This document shows positions 9,409 to 16,664 of a stretch of DNA of 33,262 bases, one piece after another. Location: the NCBI GenBank assembly GCA_023248995.1, contig JAHFDN010000025.1, positions 1-33,262 of the forward strand, read 5' to 3'. The notes below the pieces were generated by a model that was not told the DNA's origin, searched no databases, and saw only the letters and a list, made by a program, of their open reading frames with translations. Origin of the DNA: Candidatus Rokuibacteriota bacterium (GTDB lineage Bacteria > Methylomirabilota > Methylomirabilia > Rokubacteriales > CSP1-6). Numbering within the stretch: position 1 is the first letter of the stretch; each line of letters starts with the position of its first letter. A program made the position numbers and the translations under genes.

Positions 9409-10173
9409 ATGAACGAAGAACGAAAGCTGGCCCTGTTCATCGATTTCGAGAACATCGCGCGCGGCGTCAAGGAGGCGCAGTACAAGGGATTCGAGATCAA
9501 GCTCGTTCTCGAGCGGCTCGTCGAGAAAGGGAAGATCATGGTGCGCCGCGCCTATGCCGACTGGAACCGTTACGCCGAGTACAAGCGCGGGTTCCACGAG
9601 CACGCCATCGAGCTGATCGACGTCCCCCAGAGCCGGTACAGCGGGAAGAACTCCGCGGACATCCGCATGGTTGTGGACGCGATGGACCTGGCCTACTCGA
9701 AGGGGCACGTGGACACCTTCGCGCTCGTGTCAGGCGATTCGGATTTCTCCCCGCTGGTGTCGAAGCTCCGGGAAAACGACCGCTACGTGATCGGTCTCGG
9801 CGTGAAGTCTTCCTCCTCCGAGCTGCTCGTGTCGAACTGCGACGAGTTCATCTTCTACGAAGACCTCATCCGGGAGGCGAAGAAGACGCACCTGCTGCGC
9901 GGGCTGCCGGAGAAGAAGGCCGAAGCCTTCGCCCAGATCATCGAGGCGACCCAGGCACTCCAGCGCGAGAACAAAGAGGTCCTCTGGGGCTCCATGGTCA
10001 AGCAGACCATGATCCGCAAGAACCCCGCCTTCAACGAGTCCTACTACGGCTACTCGACGTTCTCCAAGCTCCTCGAGGAGGCCGCCAAGCAGAAGATCCT
10101 CACGCTCGAGCGGGACGCCAAGAGCGGCACCTACATCATCACGTCCGTCGTTGAGGAAGGCCGCGCCGCGTAG
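9409..10173 (+). CDS. NYN-domain (PIN-like) protein with C-terminal LOTUS/OST-HTH domain
   Basis: Probably an RNA-binding protein or RNase. Residues 1-150 form an NYN/LabA-like PIN-fold domain: [13 protein letters not shown] (first acidic cluster), [16 protein letters not shown] (central Asp pair), [26 protein letters not shown] (DSD motif) and the [18 protein letters not shown] end. These aspartates are the expected metal-binding active site. Residues 165-250 ([17 protein letters not shown] through [26 protein letters not shown]) match a LOTUS/OST-HTH winged-helix domain that binds RNA. An AAGGAAGGA ribosome-binding site lies about 10 nt before ATG 9409 and a TATAAT box at 9362. The gene ends 20 nt before a CaiB/BaiF remnant. 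Confidence 0.9.
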   Translation: MNEERKLALFIDFENIARGVKEAQYKGFEIKLVLERLVEKGKIMVRRAYADWNRYAEYKRGFHEHAIELIDVPQSRYSGKNSADIRMVVDAMDLAYSKGHVDTFALVSGDSDFSPLVSKLRENDRYVIGLGVKSSSSELLVSNCDEFIFYEDLIREAKKTHLLRGLPEKKAEAFAQIIEATQALQRENKEVLWGSMVKQTMIRKNPAFNESYYGYSTFSKLLEEAAKQKILTLERDAKSGTYIITSVVEEGRAA

Positions 10174-10192
10174 GCCGCCTTCCTCCGACCCG

Positions 10193-10326
10193 CGTCCCCT
10201 GGCGGGCGTGCGCGTGCTGGACCTCACCTGGGTCCTCGGCGGGCCGTTCGCCGCCATGCAGCTCGGCGACCTGGGAGCCGAGGTCATCAAGATCGAGCCC
10301 CCCGACGGGGACTTCTCCGTCCTGGG
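10193..10326 (+). pseudogene. N-terminal remnant of a CaiB/BaiF-type CoA-transferase
   Basis: The + frame reads [20 protein letters not shown] then [19 protein letters not shown], which is exactly how CaiB/BaiF (formyl-CoA/carnitine-CoA) transferases begin. The match stops after about 42 residues; the frame then reads unrelated sequence ([10 protein letters not shown]) to a TAG at 10394. A full member has about 400 residues, so about 90 percent is missing. There is no clear start codon or ribosome-binding site; the frame only opens inside the end of the NYN gene. It appears to be a deletion scar left when a CoA-transferase gene was lost and the selenoprotein gene became the downstream neighbour. 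Confidence 0.75.
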
Positions 10327-10338
10327 GGGTGATGAACG

Positions 10339-10368
10339 TTGCCTAGGCCTGCACGCTCAGGCTATGCT
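10339..10368 (+). promoter_or_regulatory. Possible promoter of the DsbA-like selenoprotein gene
   Basis: TTGCCT (10339-10344), an 18 nt spacer and TATGCT (10363-10368) give 4/6 plus 4/6 matches to sigma-70 boxes, about 42 nt upstream of ATG 10411. The region lies just beyond the CoA-transferase remnant. It is a weak assignment based on consensus only. Confidence 0.3.
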
Positions 10369-10410
10369 GGCTCTGTCTTGCGGAAACGTGCACTAGCCGC
10401 TGGAGGGAAC

Positions 10411-11016
10411 ATGGCGATGGGGTGGCTCCGAGTCACAATGCTGGCGGTCGTCCTTTCGGCGCCGGCGTCCGCCGGGGCCCAGGATCCCGCCTTCCGGCTG
10501 ACGTTCGACCCGGCCATGGTCAAGGGGCCCGTCAGCGCCCCCGTGACCATCGTGGAGTTTTCCGACTACCAGTGACCCTACTGCCGACGGGTCCAGCAGG
10601 TGCTGGACCGAGTCCTCGGGGACTACCAGGGAAAGGTGCGCCTGGTGTTCAAGGATTTCCCGTTGCCCTTCCACGCCCTCGCCCGTCCCGCCCACGAGGC
10701 CGCCCGCTGCGCCGGGACCTTCAACCGGTACTGGCGCTATCACGACCGCCTGTTCGAGGCTCAGCCTGACTTCTCGCGCCCAGAGCTCCTTCGCTACGCG
10801 ACCGAGCTCGGCATCCCGGCCGATGCGTTCGCCCGGTGCCTCGACAGCGGCCAGTTCCGGAACGTGGTGGAGGCGGATGTCGTGCAGGGACGGCACATGG
10901 GCGTTTCGGCGACCCCGATGTTCTTCATCAATGGCGCCCGCCTCGCCGGCGCCCATCCGTACGAGGCCTTCAAGGAAGTCATCGACCAGGCCCTGCGCGA
11001 GGCCGGCAAGCGTTGA
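10411..11016 (+). CDS. DsbA-like thiol oxidoreductase, probable selenoprotein (Sec55 at TGA 10573-10575)
   Basis: Probable periplasmic thioredoxin-fold oxidoreductase of 201 residues if the in-frame TGA is read as selenocysteine. Signal peptide (GWLRVTMLAVVLSAPASAGAQ), then VKGPVSAPVTIVEFSDYQ-[TGA]-PYCRRVQQVLDRV. In DsbA/DsbG-like proteins this is SDYQ-Cys-PYC, so TGA stands exactly where the nucleophilic Cys of CPYC belongs, giving Sec55-Pro-Tyr-Cys58. The same frame continues without a gap through the family's helical insertion (FPLPFHALARPAHEAARCAG) to the cis-Pro loop (VSATPMFFINGARLAGAHPYEAF, Pro169) and the C-terminal helix. A perfect hairpin with an AGGU loop follows the TGA. GGAGGG at 10402-10407 supports ATG 10411 (ATG 10417 is also possible). 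Conventional calling gives a 55-codon stub plus a headless 138-aa protein. The alternative is a nonsense mutation or base error at a former TGC/TGT. Confidence 0.86.
10586..10614 (+). promoter_or_regulatory. SECIS-like hairpin directing UGA recoding in the DsbA-like gene
   Basis: GGTCCAGC (10590-10597) and GCTGGACC (10602-10609) form a perfect 8-bp stem closing the tetraloop AGGT (10598-10601). The stem extends through GAC/GTC (10586-10588 with 10612-10614) past a small internal loop. The loop begins 22 nt after the TGA, within the spacing accepted for bacterial SECIS elements, and has G at its second and third positions as in E. coli fdhF (AGGUCU). It lies wholly within codons RVQQVLDR, as bacterial SECIS elements do. 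Confidence 0.82.
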
Positions 11017-11019
11017 CGA

Positions 11020-11526
11020 TCAGGGCGAGGGGGGCTCGACCTCTCCGAGATCGAGCGCATCCCCCAGCGTCTTGAGCAGGAGGAAGAGGCTGGCCTTGAC
11101 TTCCTGGTCGTAGTCCACCGACTCCGGATCCCCGCCGTAGAAGACCGTCAAGAGGTACTGGACCAGGTTCGGATGCGGAAACTCTCCCCCACCCTGCACG
11201 CTGCGAAGAAAAATCCGCGGATCGGCGCCCTCCCACTGCTCGATCCACTCGGCGGTGGCCTCGTAGGCTTCCTGAATCCGATGCTGGGCCAACGCCGGGA
11301 ACGGCGTGCCCAGACTGGCCTCGAGGATCTTGAAGAGGAGGAACGTCAGGCCGAGGGCGGCCTTTTGCACGGGGGCGTCGAACTCCTTCGTCAGCACCTG
11401 GCAGAACGCCGCCACGTGGGGCTGCCGCTCGAGGAACGCGCGCGCCTCGTCCTCGGCCCGGCCGGGCGGATAGGCCGTGATTTCCCGCCACACCGCATCC
11501 ACCAGGGACTGGTCGATCGCTCTCAC
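11020..11526 (-). CDS. Conserved-looking helical protein of unknown function
   Basis: No family recognised. It encodes 168 residues, mainly amphipathic helices (DEARAFLERQPHVAAFCQVLTKE, KAALGLTFLLFKILEA, IQEAYEATAEWIEQW, LVQYLLTVFYGGDPES) with no signal peptide or membrane segment. GTG 11526 is chosen because GGAGG lies 4 nt upstream on this strand; the frame is open far beyond it but reads arginine/proline-rich antisense there. The end is 3 nt from the end of the selenoprotein gene (convergent) with no terminator between. An acidic tail (LGDALDLGEVEPPSP) closes it. Confidence 0.7.
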   Translation of the reverse strand: MRAIDQSLVDAVWREITAYPPGRAEDEARAFLERQPHVAAFCQVLTKEFDAPVQKAALGLTFLLFKILEASLGTPFPALAQHRIQEAYEATAEWIEQWEGADPRIFLRSVQGGGEFPHPNLVQYLLTVFYGGDPESVDYDQEVKASLFLLLKTLGDALDLGEVEPPSP

Positions 11527-11634
11527 AACGCCTCCGAAAGGGCGGAATCTGCTTGCGGGACATCGGAGTTCTGCAGTATCGTGAACGCTCGGCGGCAGGG
11601 ATTGTAGCACACCACCTTCGAGAGGGATACGTCG

Positions 11635-11940
11635 ATGAGCGATCCGTGCGGGCAACCGGTCGGCTGGGTGCTGTTGGCGTTCGGATTCCTCGGCCAGGCC
11701 TTCTTCTCCACGCGATTTCTCGTTCAGTGGATCGCGTCGGAGCGCAAGAAGGAGAGCGTGATCCCGATCTACTTCTGGTACTTCTCCGTAGGGGGCGGCC
11801 TCACCCTCCTGATTTACGCCATTCTCCGCGTGGACCCGGTCTTCATCGTCGGCCAGGCCGCCGGACTGTTCGTGTACTCCCGGAACCTCTACCTGATCTG
11901 GCGGAAGAAAGACCGGCTGGCCGCTTCTCACGGGGCCTGA
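11635..11940 (+). CDS. Lipid-A-disaccharide synthase N-terminal-type membrane protein (LAB_N)
   Basis: A 101-residue protein that is almost entirely the LAB_N domain, three membrane helices normally found beside or fused to lipid A or sugar-transfer enzymes. Segments: VGWVLLAFGFLGQAFFSTRFLVQWIASERKKESVIP, IYFWYFSVGGGLTLLIYAILRVDP and VFIVGQAAGLFVYSRNLYLIW. The FLVQWIASE and FVYSRNLYLIWR signatures are intact. No glycosyltransferase is adjacent, which is common for stand-alone copies. GAGAGGGA precedes ATG 11635. Its presence supports a lipopolysaccharide-bearing outer membrane. The 108 bp upstream is a divergent promoter region shared with the helical unknown. The next gene begins 18 nt downstream. 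Confidence 0.9.
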   Translation: MSDPCGQPVGWVLLAFGFLGQAFFSTRFLVQWIASERKKESVIPIYFWYFSVGGGLTLLIYAILRVDPVFIVGQAAGLFVYSRNLYLIWRKKDRLAASHGA

Positions 11941-11958
11941 TCGAACCGGAGAAGCATC

Positions 11959-12957
11959 GTGCCGCCATCCACGCCCGATCGCGTCCGCATCGTCGTCCCG
12001 GACGATTTCCCGTCGGTCTTCAAGGGAACCGACGCCCACAAACGGGCGGCCGCGCTCTGGGAAGTGACGGTTTTCAGCGAACGCGGGGCGGATCAGGAAG
12101 ACGAGTTGATCCGCCGCATCGGCCGAGCCCAGGTCGCCATCAACATCCGAGCCCACGCCAAGTTCGCTGAGCCCGTCTTCCGCGCCTGCCCGACTCTCAC
12201 GCTCATCTCGGTCTGGGGAACGGGCGTGGACAACATTGACCTCCACGCGGCCGGTCGGAACGGGGTGACGGTCTGCAACACGCCAGGCACCAACGCGAAC
12301 GCGGTGGCCGAGCACGCGCTGGCCCTCATGCTCGCGGTCGCGCGGCAGGTCCCGGCGGTTGACCGGGCGATGCGCGGAGGTCAGTGGCCCCGCGAGCTTC
12401 TGACCCAACTCACCGGAAAGACGCTCGGCGTGTTCGGACTCGGCACGATCGGAAGCCGGGTGGCCACAATGGGGAGGGCATTGGGCATGAATGTTCTCGC
12501 GTGGAGCGCTCGGGGCGATGCCAATCGAGCTCGCGCGCTAGGGGCGCAGCCGGCCTCGAAGGAGGACATTCTCCGCGAGGCGGACGTCGTGACGCTCCAC
12601 CTGATGCTCGAGACCGAGACGCGCGGCTTCCTCAGACGGAAAGAGTTCGCCCTGATGAAGCCCACCGCCATCCTGGTCAACACCGGGCGCGGGGCCCTGG
12701 TGGATCGCGAGGCACTGCTCGAGGTGCTGCGCGAGCGAAAGATCCTGGGAGCCGGTCTCGACGTCTTTCACGAGGAGCCGCTCAAACCCGACGATCCCAT
12801 CCTGGCGCTCCCCAACGTCGTGCTCTCGCCGCACATCGCGGGTCAGACGCCCGAGGTCATCCGCGACGGGCTGCTGCGCGCGGTGGAAAACGTCGAGAAC
12901 TTCCTCAAGGGCGCTCCCACCGACGTCGTCGTCTCCCCCTCACCCTCCCGAAGGTGA
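11959..12957 (+). CDS. D-2-hydroxyacid dehydrogenase (NAD-dependent)
   Basis: A 332-residue cytoplasmic oxidoreductase of the D-isomer-specific 2-hydroxyacid dehydrogenase family (phosphoglycerate, glyoxylate and related dehydrogenases). Visible: substrate-domain start VRIVVPDDFPSVF, GTGVDNIDLHAA, nucleotide loop GKTLGVFGLGTIGSRVA, and the catalytic set Arg in VNTGRGALVD, Glu in DVFHEEPL and His in LSPHIAGQTPEV. The start is GTG 11959 with GGAGAAG about 6 nt upstream. The last residues (SPSPSRR) run into a palindromic C/T-rich element, so the C-terminus may have been altered by its insertion. A second, diverged member lies at 27424. The substrate cannot be inferred. Confidence 0.92.
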   Translation: MPPSTPDRVRIVVPDDFPSVFKGTDAHKRAAALWEVTVFSERGADQEDELIRRIGRAQVAINIRAHAKFAEPVFRACPTLTLISVWGTGVDNIDLHAAGRNGVTVCNTPGTNANAVAEHALALMLAVARQVPAVDRAMRGGQWPRELLTQLTGKTLGVFGLGTIGSRVATMGRALGMNVLAWSARGDANRARALGAQPASKEDILREADVVTLHLMLETETRGFLRRKEFALMKPTAILVNTGRGALVDREALLEVLRERKILGAGLDVFHEEPLKPDDPILALPNVVLSPHIAGQTPEVIRDGLLRAVENVENFLKGAPTDVVVSPSPSRR

Positions 12958-12961
12958 TGCT

Positions 12962-13036
12962 CCCCTCACCTCTTCTCCTCTCCCCAGTGGGGAGAGGTAG
13001 GGTGAGGGGGGAGAGGATCAAGGTGAGGGGGTCCCC
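12962..13036. repeat. Palindromic C/T-rich intergenic element, copy 1
   Basis: Nested inverted repeats: CCTCTCCCC-AGT-GGGGAGAGG (12977-12997, perfect 9-bp stem) inside CCCCTCACC (12962-12970) and GGTGAGGGG (13001-13009), followed by AGGGGGTCCCCCT near 13025-13037. No T-run follows, so it is not a classic terminator. A related element is at 26637-26674. It is REP-like in form and sits between convergent genes, where it might also stop or stabilise transcripts. Confidence 0.75.
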
Positions 13037-13040
13037 CTTC

Positions 13041-13778
13041 TCAACTGAGCCCGCGCATCACGAGCCAGACCGCCAGCAGCGCCAGGAATCCCAGCACCAC
13101 CCGGTTGAAGGTGACCTGATCCACTCGGTCCTGCGTCTTGAGACCCAGCCAGAAGGCGCCGAGCCCGACCACCGTCGCGAGGACCGACAGGCCGAACACC
13201 CGCCACGTCAAGAGCCCGAAGTAGATCACCGAGGCAAGCTGGGCGACCTTGTAGACCAGGAACGAAAAGGCGATGGAGCGGATGAACTCGTCCTTGCCCA
13301 TGCCGAGGGCATAGAAGTAAATGGCCAGCGGGGTGCCGGGCACGTTGGTGACGCCCCCGAGCACTCCGCAGAGGAGACCCACCGGGGGCGAGAGGTAGCG
13401 CTCGAGGTCGGGCCGCACGCGGAGCGAGAAGCGGCCCACGTTCACAACCACGAAGAGGAGCACCACCGCGCCCAGGATGAGCAGAAGTCTCGGCGAGGAG
13501 ATCCAGACGAGAAGCTGCGTGCCGACGAACGTGCCGCCGATGCCGAACAGATACAGGATCCAGTGGCGCCTGAGGGTGCGGACGAGGCCGGGCTTGCGGA
13601 GGACCTGGATGCCGTCCATGAGGATATTGGGGAAGATCAGGACCACGATGGCTGTCCGGAGATCCACGAACAGGGCGAGGAGTGGAGTGGCAATGGTCGG
13701 GAAGCCGAAGCCGATGACGCCCTTCACGTAGGACGCCAGGAGCACCGCGAGGAGGCTCAGCCCCGCAGGGACTCCCAC
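13041..13778 (-). CDS. TauE/SafE-family sulfite/sulfonate exporter-type permease
   Basis: A 245-residue inner-membrane protein with about eight hydrophobic segments. TauE/SafE features: LLASYVKGVIGFGFPTIATPLLALFVDLRTAIVVLIFPNILMD in the first repeat and VGLLCGVLGGVTNVPGTPLAIYFYALGMGKDEFIRS in the second, the two G-x-G-x-P hairpins of the family. Such proteins move sulfite, sulfoacetate or other organic anions; the substrate here is unknown. GTG 13778 is chosen; it overlaps the end of the FAD/Fe-S dehydrogenase gene by 22 nt, so the two form an operon and the permease might carry that enzyme's acid substrate (inference). Confidence 0.88.
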   Translation of the reverse strand: MGVPAGLSLLAVLLASYVKGVIGFGFPTIATPLLALFVDLRTAIVVLIFPNILMDGIQVLRKPGLVRTLRRHWILYLFGIGGTFVGTQLLVWISSPRLLLILGAVVLLFVVVNVGRFSLRVRPDLERYLSPPVGLLCGVLGGVTNVPGTPLAIYFYALGMGKDEFIRSIAFSFLVYKVAQLASVIYFGLLTWRVFGLSVLATVVGLGAFWLGLKTQDRVDQVTFNRVVLGFLALLAVWLVMRGLS

Positions 13779-16618
13779 AGCACCTCGGCGGGATGCTTGG
13801 CGCGGCGGCCGGCCAGGTGCTCGATCTGCTGCCGGCAGGAGATTCCCGGGGCCACGATCTCCATGTCGGCGGCCGCGGCCTTGACGGCCGGGACGAGCCG
13901 ACGGTTTCCGAGGGCGACGGAGAGATCGTAGTGCTCCCGCTCGAAGCCGAACGAGCCGGCCATTCCGCAGCACCCGGAGTCCACCTCCTGCACGTCGAAG
14001 CCGGCCCACGTGAGGGCCGACACCGTGGGTGCCATCCCGACGAGCGCCTTCTGGTGGCAGTGGCCGTGGAGCAGCGCCTTCCGGCCGTTCCCGGCGAACG
14101 GTAGCGAGAGCCCGCTCTTTCGCTCGCGCTCGAGGAACTCCTCCAGGAGGAGGCTCTGCTCCGCCACCCGCCTCGCCGCGTCGCTCCGGAGCAGATCCAC
14201 GTACTCGTCCCGGAGGGTCAAGAGACACGACGGCTCGAGGCCGACGATGGCCACGCCCCGCCGCGCGTGAGGCAGGAGCCGCTCCACGTTCCACGCCGCG
14301 TGGGCCTTGGCCTCCGCGAGCATGCCCTTCGAGATGAGCGGTCTCCCGCAGCACTTCTTGTCCACGAGCGTCACGCGATAGCCTGCCCGTCCGAGCAGCC
14401 GCACCGCGGCGATCCCGACGTGGGGCGCGTTGTACGTGACGAAGGTGTCGTGGAACAGGACCACCTCGCCCCGGGGCGCGGGCGCCGACTGCTCATGACG
14501 GGCGAACCAGTCGGCGAACGTCCGACGCGCGAAGCAGGGAAGCGGCCGGCGCCGATCGATCCCGACGAGGCGCTCGAGGGCCCAGCGGTGAAGCCCGGAT
14601 GCGGCGACCCAGTTGGAGACCGGCGCGAGGCGAGAGGCGAGCCGGCTGAGCGACTCGATCCGGCCGAACAGCCGGTTACGGAGCGGTAGGCCGTTGGCCC
14701 GGTGGTAGTGGGCCAGGAACTCGTACTTGAGCTTCGCCATGTCCACGTTCGAGGGGCACTCGGCCTTGCACGCCTTGCACTCCAGGCAGAGATCCATGAC
14801 CTCATAGAGCCGTCGCCCCGTGAAGTCCGAGGCCGGCACCTGCCCCGACAGGACGGCGCGGAACGCGTTCGCGCGCCCCCGCGTCGAGTGCTCCTCATCG
14901 CGGGTGACCATGTACGACGGGCACATCGTCCCTTCCAGCTTCTTCCGGCAGACGCCGACGCCGTTGCACATCTCCACGGCGGCGGCAAACCCGCCCTGCG
15001 CCGAAAAATCGAGCGTCGTGGCCGGCTCCCAGGTCCTGTACTCCGGCCCGTAGCGGAGGTGCTCCGTGATGCCGGGGCTGTCCACGAGGTTGCCCGGGTT
15101 CATCAGATTCTTCGGATCGAAGGCGTGCTTGAATTCGCTGAACGCCCGAAACAGCCGTGGTCCGAAGACGCGCTCCAAAAACGGGCTCCTCGCCCGCCCG
15201 TCGCCGTGCTCGCTCGAGATTGCGCCGCCGAACTCCAGGACGAGGTCCACAATCTCATCCGCGATGGCCCGCACCTGCTCGAGTCCCCGGCGCGTTTTCA
15301 GGTTGATCAGCGGGCGGATGTGGATGCACCCGACCGAGCAGTGGCCGTAATAGGCCCCCTCGGCGCCGTGCTCGGCCATGATCTCGCGGAAGCGCGGCAC
15401 GAAGGTAGGCAAGTGCTTCGGATCCACCGCGGTGTCCTCGATGAAGGCGATGGGCTTGGAGTCGCCCTTCATACCCAGGAGGAGCCCCAGCCCCGCCTTG
15501 CGCAGCTTCCAGATGGACTGCTGCTCCGCCGGATCGTAGGCCGCGTGGGAGGCGTAACCGAAACGGCCCCGGGATCGCCGCGCTTCGAGCGCCTCGACCT
15601 TGCTCTTCACCTCGGCGTCGCTGTCACCGGCGTACTCGACGATCAGGATGGCGACCGGATCCCCCTGGACGAACCCCATCCGCTTGGACTGCTCGATGTT
15701 TCCCCTCGCCAGATCGAGGATCATCTTGTCCGTGAGCTCCACCGCGTACGGCCCCGTCTCCAGAATCGCCTGGGAGGACTCGAGCGCCTCGAGCATGTCG
15801 GCAAAGTGGATCACGTCGAGCGCGGTCCTCTTCGGCCGGCCCACCAGCCGCATCTTGGCCTCGACCACGGTGAGCAGGGTGCCCTCGGAGCCCACCACGA
15901 GGCGCGCCATGTTGAGCGGGCGGTCCTTGACCAGCTCGTCCAGGTTGTAGCCGCACACGCGGCGCCAGTACTTCGGGTAGCGCGCGCGGATCTCCCCGCG
16001 GTATTGGTCCCGCAGCCGCGCCACTTCGCGGTAGATCTGCCCCTCGAGCCCGGGGACGTTCATCTTGGCCCGGAAGGCCTCCGGGGGCACTTCCCCGAAC
16101 ACCGCTCGGCTGCCGTCGGCGAGGAGCGCGGTCACCTCGATGACGTGCTCCACCGTCAGGCCGTAGACGATGGAGTGGGCGCCGCCCGAGTTGTTGCCGA
16201 TCATGCCGCCCAGCGTCGCCCGGCTGGACGTGGAGGTATCAGGGCCGAAGAGCAGTCCCAGCGGGTGGATATGCGCGTTCAGCTCGTCCTGGATCACCCC
16301 GGGCTCCACGCGGCACCAGCCCTCCTCCGGGTTGACCTCGAGCACGCGGCTCATGCGAGGGGAGAAGTCGAGCACGACCGCGCGGTTGACGGTCTGCCCG
16401 GTCAGCGACGTGCCGCCGCCGCGCGGGAGGATCGGCACGTTCTGCCGGTTCGCGACCTCGATCGTCGCCTGCACGTCCCCCGCATGCCGCGGGATCACGA
16501 CGCCGATGGGCTCCATCTGGTACATCGACGCGTCGGTCGCGTAGAGCAGCCGCGAGTACCGGTCGAAGCGGACTTCGCCCTCGACGACTCGACGAAGGTC
16601 GTGCTCGAGCCCGGTCAT
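13757..16618 (-). CDS. FAD-binding and Fe-S-binding dehydrogenase (D-lactate/glycolate/2-hydroxyglutarate type)
   Basis: A 953-residue protein that fuses a GlcD-like flavin domain to a GlpC-like iron-sulfur domain, oxidising a 2-hydroxyacid and passing electrons toward the quinone pool. FAD domain: PRHAGDVQATIEVANRQN, PRGGGTSLTGQTVN, GGMIGNNSGGAHS and VVGSEGTLLTVVEAKMRL; C-terminal cap with GHCSVGCIHIRP and SSEHGDGRARSPFLE. Two 4Fe-4S motifs follow (CNGVGVCRKKLEGTMCPSY and CLECKACKAECPSNVDMAKLK, about 545-620), then two cysteine-rich CCG motifs (DKKCCGRPLISKGM and DSGCCGMAGSFGFE). All key cysteines are intact. ATG 16618 starts 7 nt after a TATAAT on the same strand, suggesting a leaderless message. 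The exact substrate is not assignable. Confidence 0.93.
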   Translation of the reverse strand: MTGLEHDLRRVVEGEVRFDRYSRLLYATDASMYQMEPIGVVIPRHAGDVQATIEVANRQNVPILPRGGGTSLTGQTVNRAVVLDFSPRMSRVLEVNPEEGWCRVEPGVIQDELNAHIHPLGLLFGPDTSTSSRATLGGMIGNNSGGAHSIVYGLTVEHVIEVTALLADGSRAVFGEVPPEAFRAKMNVPGLEGQIYREVARLRDQYRGEIRARYPKYWRRVCGYNLDELVKDRPLNMARLVVGSEGTLLTVVEAKMRLVGRPKRTALDVIHFADMLEALESSQAILETGPYAVELTDKMILDLARGNIEQSKRMGFVQGDPVAILIVEYAGDSDAEVKSKVEALEARRSRGRFGYASHAAYDPAEQQSIWKLRKAGLGLLLGMKGDSKPIAFIEDTAVDPKHLPTFVPRFREIMAEHGAEGAYYGHCSVGCIHIRPLINLKTRRGLEQVRAIADEIVDLVLEFGGAISSEHGDGRARSPFLERVFGPRLFRAFSEFKHAFDPKNLMNPGNLVDSPGITEHLRYGPEYRTWEPATTLDFSAQGGFAAAVEMCNGVGVCRKKLEGTMCPSYMVTRDEEHSTRGRANAFRAVLSGQVPASDFTGRRLYEVMDLCLECKACKAECPSNVDMAKLKYEFLAHYHRANGLPLRNRLFGRIESLSRLASRLAPVSNWVAASGLHRWALERLVGIDRRRPLPCFARRTFADWFARHEQSAPAPRGEVVLFHDTFVTYNAPHVGIAAVRLLGRAGYRVTLVDKKCCGRPLISKGMLAEAKAHAAWNVERLLPHARRGVAIVGLEPSCLLTLRDEYVDLLRSDAARRVAEQSLLLEEFLERERKSGLSLPFAGNGRKALLHGHCHQKALVGMAPTVSALTWAGFDVQEVDSGCCGMAGSFGFEREHYDLSVALGNRRLVPAVKAAAADMEIVAPGISCRQQIEHLAGRRAKHPAEVLWESLRG

Positions 16619-16625
16619 GCCCCAC

Positions 16626-16658
16626 ATTATACCCGCGGTCCCCGATCGGCGGTATACT
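16626..16658. promoter_or_regulatory. Divergent -10 elements for two probably leaderless genes
   Basis: On the minus strand TATAAT (16631 to 16626) is followed by 7 nt and then ATG 16618. On the plus strand TATACT (16653-16658) is followed by 6 nt and then GTG 16665. In both directions the expected transcription start falls at or next to the start codon and no Shine-Dalgarno sequence is present. No convincing -35 boxes are seen. Confidence 0.5.
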
Positions 16659-16664
16659 GGCGGG

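Noticed and set aside
10586-10614. The hairpin after TGA 10575 as a transcription terminator
   Set aside because: There is no T-run and the hairpin lies inside a conserved reading frame that continues for 146 codons.
11020-12408. 462-codon minus-strand frame covering the LAB_N gene and part of the dehydrogenase
   Set aside because: Only the downstream 168 residues (from GTG 11526, with ribosome-binding site) look like protein. The upstream part is antisense to two real genes.
12977-12997. Intergenic 9-bp hairpin as a Rho-independent terminator
   Set aside because: No U-tract follows on either strand and a related copy exists elsewhere, so it is better described as a dispersed palindromic element.
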